Shown in pieces: positions 1 through 6,121 of a stretch of 6,248 nt of DNA. Position 1 is the stretch's first letter. Every line of letters starts with the position of its first letter. Location: contig DJQM01000063.1 of NCBI GenBank assembly GCA_002437585.1, forward strand, positions 1 to 6,248. The letters run 5' to 3'. The translations under genes were made by a program, and so were the position numbers. The DNA comes from Clostridiales bacterium UBA6386 (GTDB lineage Bacteria > Bacillota > Clostridia > Oscillospirales > Oscillospiraceae). The notes beneath the pieces were generated by a model. It ran no database searches. It saw only the letters and a list, made by a program, of their open reading frames with translations, and was not told where the DNA came from.

Positions 1-72
1 GACGTGATACGCGCATATGCCGGGCAACCAGATATTCCTGCGCTTAACCAGAGCCGTCGCTACATCTTGTAG
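1..72 (+). CDS. Possible C-terminal tail of a truncated upstream gene
   Basis: Frame 1 is open from the window edge for 23 codons and ends in TAG at 70-72. The peptide begins DVIRAYAGQPDIP and ends NQSRRYIL. I do not recognise it. Against it being real: the piece is short, the opposite strand is also open across the same bases, and codons such as ATA are unlike the GC-rich genes that follow. It could be a gene end or chance. Sequence to the left of the window would decide. Confidence 0.2.
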   Translation, partial: DVIRAYAGQPDIPALNQSRRYIL

Positions 73-174
73 CTTGCTGTGTTAAGTCGATAAGCATTTC
101 TTAATTTTCTCTTACACGGTATTACATGGCATAGCCAATATCATAATGCTCCAGTATTTGTGATTTTGGGATTT
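73..174. other. AT-rich intergenic stretch without recognisable gene
   Basis: This stretch is clearly richer in A and T than the rest of the window and has stops in all useful frames. It lies downstream of the minus-strand DUF1294 gene. I see no hairpin followed by a T-run that would act as its terminator, and no tRNA-like or riboswitch-like fold. Confidence 0.4.
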
Positions 175-450
175 TTATTTTCCACGATAGGCCAGCAAGA
201 AAATGGCCAGGACGCATTGGGCGGCAAGGATCAGCGGAATGCCCAGGGTGAATTTCAGGTGCTTGGTCTTATGCCGGACGGTGTACATGCCCAGCAGGCT
301 TCCCACGCTGCCGCCCAGGGCGGCCACCAGCATCAGGGTGGATTCCCGGATGCGCCAACGATTTTTCTTTGCCTGCCACTTGTCCAGGAGCATAAGCCCG
401 AAGCCAAGCGCATTGATTAGAAGCAGATAAGCAATCAAGCGGTTGTTCAT
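175..450 (-). CDS. DUF1294 family small membrane protein
   Basis: A 91-residue protein of the DUF1294 family (the family of Bacillus subtilis YsdA); its biochemical role is unknown. Family marks are the D-K-x-x-A-K-K motif at residues 25-30 after the first hydrophobic helix, R-I-R-E at 33-36, the glycine-rich L-G-G-S-V-G-S segment at 46-51, and the R-H-K-T block at 59-62. Hydrophobic stretches at about 4-24, 38-56 and 68-87 suggest a small integral membrane protein with about three helices. The length is typical for the family. The frame stays open far upstream, but I start at the ATG ending at 450: it has an AAAGGA ribosome site (458-463) seven bases upstream, and the upstream extension is only the antisense of the lipoprotein gene. 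It diverges from that gene with under 30 bp between start codons. No promoter is obvious. Confidence 0.85.
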   Translation of the reverse strand: MNNRLIAYLLLINALGFGLMLLDKWQAKKNRWRIRESTLMLVAALGGSVGSLLGMYTVRHKTKHLKFTLGIPLILAAQCVLAIFLLAYRGK

Positions 451-464
451 GACGGATTCCTTTC

Positions 465-471
465 GGGAGGG
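465..471 (+). promoter_or_regulatory. Ribosome binding site that decides the lipoprotein start
   Basis: GGGAGGG at 465-471 lies directly against the ATG at 472, too close to initiate there. It is 6-7 bases from the TTG at 478, which is ideal spacing. It also sits one base from the ribosome site of the divergent DUF1294 gene (458-463 on the other strand), so the two leaders are packed back to back. Confidence 0.55.
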
Positions 472-477
472 ATGGAT

Positions 478-969
478 TTGCGGAAAATCTGGTTTATTGG
501 TCTGGCACTGGCTCTGACCCTTTGCGGCTGCGCCGCCAAGGAAACCCTGGAAACCATTGCCGACGACATTCCGGAGTCGCCGGTTTTGGGGGAAATGCGG
601 GAAATCAGCGCCCGGCTGCCGGACGGGGCGGTGTCCCCGGTGCTCAGCAGCGAAGCCGAGCAGCTGTATCTCAGCGAGGACTATGAAATTCTGGTGCAGA
701 CTTGCCCGGCGGGCAACCTGAACGACACCATCCAAAAGCTGACCGGCTTTGACAAGGATCAGCTGACGGTGATAGAAACGGAGCAGGACGGAACCCGCCG
801 CTACGATTTCGTCTGGGCGTCCGCCGGGGAAGACGGGGAGCGGCTGGGAAGAGCCGCCATCCTGGACGACGGCAGCTATCACTACTGCCTGTCCGTCCTC
901 CGGGACGCAGAGGGCGAAAAGTCCCAGGTGGTCTGGAGCGAGGTGTTTTCTTCCTTTGGTCTCGTTTAA
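478..969 (+). CDS. Uncharacterised secreted lipoprotein
   Basis: A protein of 163 residues from TTG 478 (165 from ATG 472). It starts with a lipoprotein signal peptide: R-K after the initiator, the hydrophobic core IWFIGLALALTL, then a lipobox L-C-G-C whose cysteine is residue 18 (20 from the ATG). It should be lipidated on that cysteine and anchored to the outer face of the membrane. The mature part is acidic and soluble, with a region around YLSEDYEILVQT and the later segment RRYDFVWAS that look like a small alpha/beta fold. I recognise no enzyme motif or named family and assign no function. I prefer TTG 478 because of ribosome-site spacing; ATG 472 stays possible and would only add two residues. 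Its stop overlaps the stop of the convergent WYL regulator. No promoter is obvious, and one would have to lie within the DUF1294 coding region. Confidence 0.75.
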   Translation: MRKIWFIGLALALTLCGCAAKETLETIADDIPESPVLGEMREISARLPDGAVSPVLSSEAEQLYLSEDYEILVQTCPAGNLNDTIQKLTGFDKDQLTVIETEQDGTRRYDFVWASAGEDGERLGRAAILDDGSYHYCLSVLRDAEGEKSQVVWSEVFSSFGLV

Positions 970-1946
970 CCGTATTGGGAAAGCGCCTCCTGACACATGG
1001 CCGTGCAGGCGTCAATGACGCTCTGGGGGTAGAGCACCTTTGCCTTGCCGCCAAAGCCGATGACCCAGCTGAGGAACATAGGCGACACGGCCACGTTGAC
1101 GGTAAAGACGAAGTGATCGTCCCCATCGGGGATCAGCAGGATGTCCCGGCCGAACCGGTCAATGACCACGTTCACGAGACTTCTGTGAAAGCGAAGCTTC
1201 ACGTCCGCAGTCTGACCGGAGTACATCTGAAACAGCCGGTTTGCGTATTCCGTCAGAGCCTTGCCTGTCAGTTCCGGGCAGGGCAGCCGGGGTTCCTCCA
1301 GTGTGGCAATGTCGCTCATCCGATCCACTCGGTAGGAGGTGGCTCCGTGCCGGGGAGAGTGAGCCAGCAGGTAGCAGTTTTCGTTATCCTGGCACAGGCC
1401 GTAGGGGCTGGCCCGATACTCCCGATCCCGGTACTGCCGGGTGCCGTCCAGGCCGTAGTCAAAATAGCGGAAGGAAATCTGTCGGTTTTCGGCGATGGCA
1501 TCCTGAATGGCATCCACATTATAGTAGATGGTCTCGTTCATGCTCTTGACCCGGCCGGACACCAGCACGTCCCGGCGCATGAGCCGGGCATCGTAGACGC
1601 TGCACTGGCTGCAGAGCTTCTCGATCAGCTCCCGGGATTTTTTCTCCGTGAGGAAGCGGCTGGACTGAACGGCATCGATAAGAAGCTTCAGTTCCGGAAG
1701 CTCAAAATTCCGGGAGGCAACGTAGTAGCCTCCGCCCTTGCCGGGCAGGGACACAATGTCCACACCGTAATCCTGCAAGGCGGCGACGTCGGAATAGATG
1801 GTTTTCCGATCGCATTCAATATTGTGCTGCCGCAGGAGCATGTCTTGCAGCTCCGAAGCTCTCACCGGGTGCGCCTGGTGGGAGTTTCTTTGCAGATAAT
1901 CCAGAATGTAGAAGATTTTCAGCTTCTGATTGTCAGACTTTGGCAT
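966..1946 (-). CDS. WYL-domain helix-turn-helix transcriptional regulator
   Basis: A 326-residue DNA-binding regulator of the YafY/DeoR-like WYL class. Residues about 8-75 form a winged helix: KIFYILDYLQR opens the domain, CDRKTIYSDVAALQDYG (45-61) is the recognition helix region, and GKGGGYYV (69-76) is the wing. A WYL domain follows at about 140-216, with YRASPYGL (177-184) and YRVDRM (205-210). The signature Trp-Tyr-Leu reads Cys-Tyr-Leu here (191-193). A C-terminal WCX-type extension covers about 245-325. Length and order fit full-length family members. WYL domains are thought to sense ligands, in some cases nucleic acids or nucleotides, and several family members act in DNA-damage or phage-defence control. 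The ATG ending at 1946 has a GGGAGGG ribosome site and a TATAAT upstream. It diverges from nfo, so it may regulate itself and nfo; that is inference from position only. Confidence 0.9.
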   Translation of the reverse strand: MPKSDNQKLKIFYILDYLQRNSHQAHPVRASELQDMLLRQHNIECDRKTIYSDVAALQDYGVDIVSLPGKGGGYYVASRNFELPELKLLIDAVQSSRFLTEKKSRELIEKLCSQCSVYDARLMRRDVLVSGRVKSMNETIYYNVDAIQDAIAENRQISFRYFDYGLDGTRQYRDREYRASPYGLCQDNENCYLLAHSPRHGATSYRVDRMSDIATLEEPRLPCPELTGKALTEYANRLFQMYSGQTADVKLRFHRSLVNVVIDRFGRDILLIPDGDDHFVFTVNVAVSPMFLSWVIGFGGKAKVLYPQSVIDACTAMCQEALSQYG

Positions 1947-1968
1947 GGAGATCCCTCCCTATCCATCT

Positions 1969-1996
1969 ATTATAGCACACGAATTCGCGGGAGCAA
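1969..1996 (-). promoter_or_regulatory. Putative extended -10 promoter of the WYL regulator
   Basis: On the minus strand a perfect TATAAT (1969-1974) is preceded by TGC, giving an extended -10 element. A weak -35, TTGCTC, lies at 1991-1996 with a 16-base spacer. A better match, TTGACC (1998-2003), is too far away at 23 bases. The short palindrome CGAATTCG (1980-1987) falls inside the spacer. The element ends 22 bases upstream of the regulator's ATG. Confidence 0.6.
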
Positions 1997-2004
1997 GGGT
2001 CAAT

Positions 2005-2033
2005 TTGCATTTTCCGAAGGAATATGCTATAAT
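2005..2033 (+). promoter_or_regulatory. nfo: Putative extended -10 promoter of nfo
   Basis: TATAAT at 2028-2033 is preceded by TGC, the same TGCTATAAT found in the divergent promoter of the WYL gene. A weak -35, TTGCAT (2005-2010), lies exactly 17 bases upstream. A weak -35 combined with an extended -10 is a common form of sigma-A promoter. The nfo ribosome site AAGGAG (2041-2046) follows closely, so the leader is very short. Confidence 0.65.
2007..2027. promoter_or_regulatory. Candidate operator: inverted repeat in the nfo promoter spacer
   Basis: Two 9-base arms, GCATTTTCC (2007-2015) and GGAATATGC (2019-2027), are reverse complements except at one position and are separated by GAA. The dyad fills the spacer between the -35 and -10 of the nfo promoter, so a dimeric protein bound here would block RNA polymerase. 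The WYL regulator encoded next door is the obvious candidate, but nothing in the sequence proves the pairing. Confidence 0.45.
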
Positions 2034-2054
2034 GCCCCCAAAGGAGTGTCGGTT

Positions 2055-2882
2055 ATGGGTTATTTTGGATGCCATCTGTCCGCCAGCGGCGGGAACGCCG
2101 CCATGGTGAAAACCGCCCTGTCCATCGGGGCCAATACCTTCGCCTTCTTTACCCGCAACCCCAGAGGAAGCAAGGCCAAGAAGGAAGACCCGGAGGACGA
2201 GGCAAAGGCCATGGCCATGATGAAAGAAGCAGGTTTCGCCCCTCTGGTTGCCCACGGAGCCTATACCATGAACCTGTGTACCGCCGACCCGGAGGCAAGA
2301 GCTTTTGCCGCTTCCGTTCTGGCGGACGACCTGCGGCGGATGGCGGCGTTGCCCGGATATTTTTACAATTTCCATCCCGGCAGCCATGTGGGTCGGGGGC
2401 TGGAGGCGGCGGTGGAGGACGTTTCCGCCGCTCTGCGGCAGGCTTTGGCACCCGGCTACCCGGTGACGGTGCTGCTGGAGACCATGGCGGGCAAGGGCAG
2501 CGAGGTAGGCGGCCGGTTCGAGGAGCTGAAGGCTATCCTGGATGCAACGGGAGACGACACCCTGGGCGTGTGCCTGGACACCTGTCACGTCTACGACGGG
2601 GGCTATGACATTGTAAACGACCTGAACGGGGTGCTCCGGGAATTTGACCGGGTGATTGGACTACACCGCCTGAAGGCTCTGCATCTGAACGATTCCAAGA
2701 ATCCCTTTGCCAGCCACAAGGATCGGCACGAGCGTATCGGCAAGGGCAGCCTGGGGTTGGAGACCTTCCGGCATATCGTCAACCACCCGGCTCTCCGGGA
2801 CAAGCCCATGATTCTGGAGACGCCCAATGAGCTGTCCGGCTACCAAGAAGAAATCGCCCTTCTGCGGTCTTTGGAGTCTTAA
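2055..2882 (+). CDS. nfo: Endonuclease IV (AP endonuclease)
   Basis: A 275-residue endonuclease IV, the zinc enzyme that cuts the DNA backbone 5' of abasic sites in base excision repair and also removes 3' blocking groups. It is cytoplasmic and folds as a TIM barrel. All nine metal ligands are visible with family spacing: His67 (VAHGAY), His107 (NFHPGSH), Glu142 (LLET), Asp175 and His178 (CLDTCHVYDGGYD), His210 (HLNDSK), Asp223 and His225 (HKDRHERIGKG), and Glu255 (ILETP). The GCHLSASGG opening is the normal N-terminus, and the length is close to the usual 280. The frame is open far upstream, but ATG 2055 has AAGGAG (2041-2046) eight bases away and matches the family N-terminus. It diverges from the WYL regulator and has its own promoter. 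No terminator separates it from the FHA-SEDS gene 66 bases downstream, so read-through is possible. The protein looks catalytically competent. Confidence 0.96.
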   Translation: MGYFGCHLSASGGNAAMVKTALSIGANTFAFFTRNPRGSKAKKEDPEDEAKAMAMMKEAGFAPLVAHGAYTMNLCTADPEARAFAASVLADDLRRMAALPGYFYNFHPGSHVGRGLEAAVEDVSAALRQALAPGYPVTVLLETMAGKGSEVGGRFEELKAILDATGDDTLGVCLDTCHVYDGGYDIVNDLNGVLREFDRVIGLHRLKALHLNDSKNPFASHKDRHERIGKGSLGLETFRHIVNHPALRDKPMILETPNELSGYQEEIALLRSLES

Positions 2883-2894
2883 AAATTTGTTCAT

Positions 2895-2923
2895 TTGACA
2901 TCCTTTCGCAAGTGTGCCATCTT
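2895..2923 (+). promoter_or_regulatory. Putative promoter of the FHA-SEDS/PBP operon
   Basis: A perfect -35 TTGACA lies at 2895-2900. At 17-base spacing is CATCTT (2918-2923), a poor -10 hexamer but preceded by TGC, so it may work as an extended -10. The better-looking TTATAA (2922-2927) is 21 bases away, longer than usual. The -35 is convincing; the exact -10 is not settled. Confidence 0.4.
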
Positions 2924-2948
2924 ATAAGAAAAAGAGAGGAGGGGCGCA

Positions 2949-4664
2949 ATGGAAGAAATTTTGCAGACCCTGGCCACGGCTCCCAGTGAACTGACCGGGC
3001 AGTACATCGGCTTTCTGCGCTACGCCGTGCCGGTGATGACCTTCCTTCTGCTGCTGCGGTGCGCCTTCCCACTGCTGACCTTCCGGCGGGAGCCGGAGAT
3101 CTGGGCCTGGCTGAATCTCACCGACGGAACTCAGATTCCCATTACCCACTGGGAAAACGTCATCGGCAGAAGTAAAAGCTGCGACGTGACCATCGATTTT
3201 TCCACCATTTCCCGGAATCACGCGGTGCTGACCCGGTATGACGACGGCAGCTGGACGCTTCTGGACATCGGCTCCAAAACCGGCACCTTTGTCAACGACC
3301 GACCCATTCAGATCTGCGCCCTGAAGCCAAAGGACAGAATTTCCATCGGCGGGGTGGAAATGCAGCTTCAGCCCATCACCCAGCGGCAGGAGGTTCGCCA
3401 GGCGCAGCTTCGCACCAAGGCCGCCAGCGGCTGGGACAGCGTGACGAACCTGATGCTGCTGACCATTTTGCAGTGCGCCATTCTCCTGGGGTATCTTCTC
3501 CGGGGGGAGAAGGTGGACTTTCCCAATATTCTCATTGGGTTTGGCGGGATCGTCCTGGCTCAGTGGGTGCTGTACATTTTCTATTGCCTGATCCACCGGA
3601 AATCCTTCGAGATGGAGACCATTGCCTTTTTCCTGTGTACCATGGGCATGGCGGCCATCGCTACCGTCAAGCCAGGGGAGGCGGTGAAGCAGCTGGGAGC
3701 CATGGGTCTGGGCATTGTCACCTTCCTGATTTTGGGCTGGTCGCTGCGGGATCTGGAACGAGCCAAGGTGGTGCGCTACTTGGCGGTGGCGGCGGGCGTG
3801 GGCTTTCTGGTGATCACCCTGATCTTCGGCACGGAGTATTACGGCGCGAAAAACTGGCTGATTCTGGGCGGCATGTCCCTGCAGCCCTCGGAGTTGAGCA
3901 AGGTCTGCTTCGTCTTTGCCGGAGCCTCCACCATGGATCGGATCATGAGCAGACGGAACCTGATTCTGTTCATTGCCTATTCCGTGGTGATCTGCGGGCT
4001 GCTGGCTCTCATGAACGACTTCGGCACGGCACTGGTATTCTTCTGCGCCTTCCTGCTCATTGCCTATCTTCGCTCCGGCTCCATGGGTACGATGGCGCTG
4101 GCCATCACCGCCCTGGGCTTTGCCGGGGTGCTGGCTCTGCGGATCGCCCCCCATGCCCTGAACCGGTTCACCACCTGGCGGCATGTGTGGCAGGATCCCT
4201 TAAGCGGCGGCTATCAGCAGACCCGGGCACTGATGTGCATCGCCTCCGGCGGCCTGTTTGGCCTGGGGCCGGAGGGAGGACTGCTGCAATATGTCTTCGC
4301 GGCGGATTCCGACATTGTTTTTGCCACCATCAGTGAGGAATGGGGCTTGCTGGTTGCCCTGATGCTGGTGCTGAGCATTGCGGTGCTGGGGGTCTTCGCC
4401 ATCCGCACCACACGGGTCGCCCGAAGCAGCTTCTATTCCATCGGCGGCTGCACCGCCGCGGGGCTGCTGGTGATCCAGGCCATCCTGAACTGCCTGGGCA
4501 CCGTGGACATTCTGCCCTTCACCGGCGTGACCTTCCCCTTCCTCAGTAACGGCGGCACCAGCATGATCGGCGCCTGGGGACTGCTGGCCTTCGTCAAGGC
4601 GGCGGACACCCGGCAGAACGCCAGCTTTGCCATCCGTCTGCGGAAAAAGGAAAAGGAGGACTAG
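2949..4664 (+). CDS. FHA domain fused to SEDS peptidoglycan glycosyltransferase (RodA/FtsW family)
   Basis: A 571-residue membrane protein joining two modules. An N-terminal helix (about 22-40) precedes a cytoplasmic FHA domain (about 52-140) with the phosphothreonine-binding residues intact: Gly73-Arg74-Ser75, Ser88 and His91 in TISRNH, and Asn116 in GTFVND. Residues about 165-551 are a SEDS polymerase, which extends glycan strands from lipid II. Its marks are GAKNWLILGG with QPSELSK (299-318), NDFGTA (356-361), GGYQQT with GGLFGLG (420-440), the large outer loop with SDIVFATISEEWG holding Asp455 (equivalent to the essential Asp of RodA/FtsW), and LPFTGVTFPFLSNGG (522-536). I count about 12 helices in the SEDS part, two before GAKNW beyond the canonical ten, giving 13 in all with FHA and C-terminus inside. 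The start has AGGAGG (2937-2942) six bases upstream. The ribosome site of the PBP gene lies inside its last codons, so translation is probably coupled. Whether it acts in elongation, division or sporulation cannot be told. Confidence 0.93.
   Translation: MEEILQTLATAPSELTGQYIGFLRYAVPVMTFLLLLRCAFPLLTFRREPEIWAWLNLTDGTQIPITHWENVIGRSKSCDVTIDFSTISRNHAVLTRYDDGSWTLLDIGSKTGTFVNDRPIQICALKPKDRISIGGVEMQLQPITQRQEVRQAQLRTKAASGWDSVTNLMLLTILQCAILLGYLLRGEKVDFPNILIGFGGIVLAQWVLYIFYCLIHRKSFEMETIAFFLCTMGMAAIATVKPGEAVKQLGAMGLGIVTFLILGWSLRDLERAKVVRYLAVAAGVGFLVITLIFGTEYYGAKNWLILGGMSLQPSELSKVCFVFAGASTMDRIMSRRNLILFIAYSVVICGLLALMNDFGTALVFFCAFLLIAYLRSGSMGTMALAITALGFAGVLALRIAPHALNRFTTWRHVWQDPLSGGYQQTRALMCIASGGLFGLGPEGGLLQYVFAADSDIVFATISEEWGLLVALMLVLSIAVLGVFAIRTTRVARSSFYSIGGCTAAGLLVIQAILNCLGTVDILPFTGVTFPFLSNGGTSMIGAWGLLAFVKAADTRQNASFAIRLRKKEKED
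4653..4659 (+). promoter_or_regulatory. Ribosome binding site of the PBP gene inside the SEDS 3' end
   Basis: AAGGAGG at 4653-4659 is a full-strength site eight bases before ATG 4668 and lies within the last codons of the FHA-SEDS gene (stop 4662-4664). This arrangement usually couples translation and supports balanced production of the two partners. Confidence 0.8.
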
Positions 4665-4667
4665 CCC

Positions 4668-6050
4668 ATGAACCGAATTACCAAGCGAACCTGGATCGTG
4701 GGGCTGTTTCTGGGGGTGCTGCTGTGCGGACTGCTCCTGTTCGTGGGGGAATATGTGACCGACGCGGAAGCATGGGTGTCTTTCTCCGGCTCGCCCCACC
4801 TGTATAACAGCAGCAACATCGGCTGCGGCACCATTACCGACCGAAGCGGCCAGACCCTTTTAAGCATCGCCCAGGGTCGCACCTATTCCGACAACGCCCA
4901 GACCCGGAAATCTACCCTCCACTGGCTGGGAGACCGGAACGGCTTCATTAACGCCGCGGCGGTCTCCACCTATGCCGGAGCCATGGCGGGCTATGACCTC
5001 ATTAACGGCGTGTACGATTCCTCCGGTGAGGGAGGCACCGCCCGGCTGACCCTGTCGGCCAAGGTGCAGAATACCGCCCTGGAGGCCATGGGCGACCGGA
5101 AGGGTACCGTGGCGGTGTACAATTACAAAACCGGCGAAATCCTCTGCGCCCTGACCACCCCCACCTACGACCCGGAGAACGTGCCGGACATTGCCTCGGA
5201 CACCACCGGTGCCTACGACGGCGTTTACCTGAACCGGTTCGTCCAGTCGGCCTATGTGCCAGGCTCCATTTTCAAGATCGTCACTCTGTCCGCGGCTCTG
5301 GACTGCGTGCCGGGCATCGAGGAAAAGACCTTCCCCTGCAAGGGAAAGCTGACCTACGGCTCCGGCGGCAACACCGAGGCCGTGACCTGCGAAAAGGCGC
5401 ACGGAAATCAGAGCATCAAGCAGGCCTTCGCCAATTCCTGCAACTGCGCCTTCGCCCAGATTGCTGAGCTGGTAGGCCGGGACAATATGGTGAAATATGT
5501 CCGTCAGTTCCAGGTGACCCAGCGGCTTTCTTTTGACGGCGTGACCACCGCCGCGGGCAACTACGACATTTCCGACACCGGCGCGGTGTCCTTCGCCTGG
5601 AGCTGCATCGGCCAGCATTCCGACCTGGTGAATCCTGCCCGGTACATGACCTTCATGGGTGCCATCGCAAACGGCGGGGAAGGGGTGGAACCCTATTTAA
5701 TGGCGCAGGTGGAAAACGGCGGAGAAATCACCTATCAGGCCAAGCTCAAGTCCACCGATCGGCTCATGCCGGAATCGGTGGCGGAAACCGTCAAAAGCTA
5801 CATGCGCAACAATGTGAAGACGGTCTATGGCGACGGAAACTTTAACGGTCTGCCTGTCTGCGCCAAGTCCGGCACCAGTCAGCTGGGCGGAGACCAGAAG
5901 TCCAACGCCATGTTCGCCGGATTCGTGGACAGCGACAAGTACCCGCTGGCCTTTATGGTGGTGGTGGAAAACGGCGGCTATGGCAGCCACACCTGCGTGC
6001 CCGTCATCAGCAAAGTCCTTGCCGCCTGTAAGTCCGTTATGGATAATTAA
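4668..6050 (+). CDS. Class B penicillin-binding protein (transpeptidase), SEDS partner
   Basis: A 460-residue peptidoglycan D,D-transpeptidase. A short basic tail (MNRITKR) and one helix (about 9-27) anchor it, with the rest outside the membrane. A small N-terminal dimerisation region (about 50-125, with GTITDRSGQTLL) leads into the transpeptidase domain (about 145-455). The three active-site motifs are intact: Ser200-x-x-Lys203 in VPGSIFK with Ser200 as nucleophile, Ser257-Cys-Asn259, and Lys400-Ser-Gly-Thr403. Further family marks are LTTPTYDPE (162-170), ANGG (334-337) and VVVENGG (431-437). At 460 residues it is much shorter than PBP2 or FtsI of many bacteria and lacks PASTA repeats; size and layout resemble actinobacterial PbpA. 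Eleven cysteines lie outside the membrane; Cys224 and Cys241 could pair. It begins three bases after the FHA-SEDS stop, so the two should form a polymerase/crosslinker complex. Beta-lactams would be expected to acylate Ser200. Its exact cellular role is not known. Confidence 0.95.
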   Translation: MNRITKRTWIVGLFLGVLLCGLLLFVGEYVTDAEAWVSFSGSPHLYNSSNIGCGTITDRSGQTLLSIAQGRTYSDNAQTRKSTLHWLGDRNGFINAAAVSTYAGAMAGYDLINGVYDSSGEGGTARLTLSAKVQNTALEAMGDRKGTVAVYNYKTGEILCALTTPTYDPENVPDIASDTTGAYDGVYLNRFVQSAYVPGSIFKIVTLSAALDCVPGIEEKTFPCKGKLTYGSGGNTEAVTCEKAHGNQSIKQAFANSCNCAFAQIAELVGRDNMVKYVRQFQVTQRLSFDGVTTAAGNYDISDTGAVSFAWSCIGQHSDLVNPARYMTFMGAIANGGEGVEPYLMAQVENGGEITYQAKLKSTDRLMPESVAETVKSYMRNNVKTVYGDGNFNGLPVCAKSGTSQLGGDQKSNAMFAGFVDSDKYPLAFMVVVENGGYGSHTCVPVISKVLAACKSVMDN

Positions 6051-6084
6051 GTTTTTGCGGTGCAGCACGGAAATAGACGCTGTC

Positions 6085-6121
6085 ATTGCGCACCAGTGAC
6101 CGATGTCACTGGTGCGGCAAT
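6085..6121. repeat. Palindromic repeat element, 16-bp stem
   Basis: ATTGC (6085-6089) plus GCACCAGTGAC (6090-6100) pairs with GTCACTGGTGC (6105-6115) plus GCAAT (6117-6121). The loop is CGAT and a single G (6116) bulges. The outer ATTGC/GCAAT frame recalls dispersed palindromic repeats with a CATTGC...GCAATC border seen in many bacterial genomes; that comparison is from memory. It could also stabilise the 3' end of the upstream mRNA. Confidence 0.7.

Noticed and set aside
451..996. N-terminal extension of the DUF1294 frame to 273 residues
   Set aside because: The extra residues are the antisense of the lipoprotein gene, and the 91-residue form has a good ribosome site and the family length.
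1998..2003. TTGACC as -35 of the WYL promoter
   Set aside because: It matches the consensus well but is 23 bases from the TATAAT, too far for a normal sigma-A promoter.
975..2882. A 635-codon plus-strand frame running through the WYL region into nfo
   Set aside because: The part before 2055 is antisense to the WYL regulator and has no domain. The nfo start at 2055 has its own ribosome site, its own promoter and the family N-terminus.
2922..4184. A 420-codon minus-strand open frame
   Set aside because: It lies antisense to the FHA-SEDS gene, is rich in His, Gly, Gln and Pro as expected from a GC-rich shadow, and shows no recognisable domain.
4860..5618. A 252-codon minus-strand open frame
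   Set aside because: It is antisense to the PBP with low-complexity Gly/Val/His composition; the plus strand carries all transpeptidase motifs in frame.
6085..6121. Intrinsic terminator for the SEDS/PBP operon
   Set aside because: The hairpin is strong, but it is followed by TCCCCCGG and not by a T-run on either strand, so a repeat or mRNA-stabilising role is more likely.
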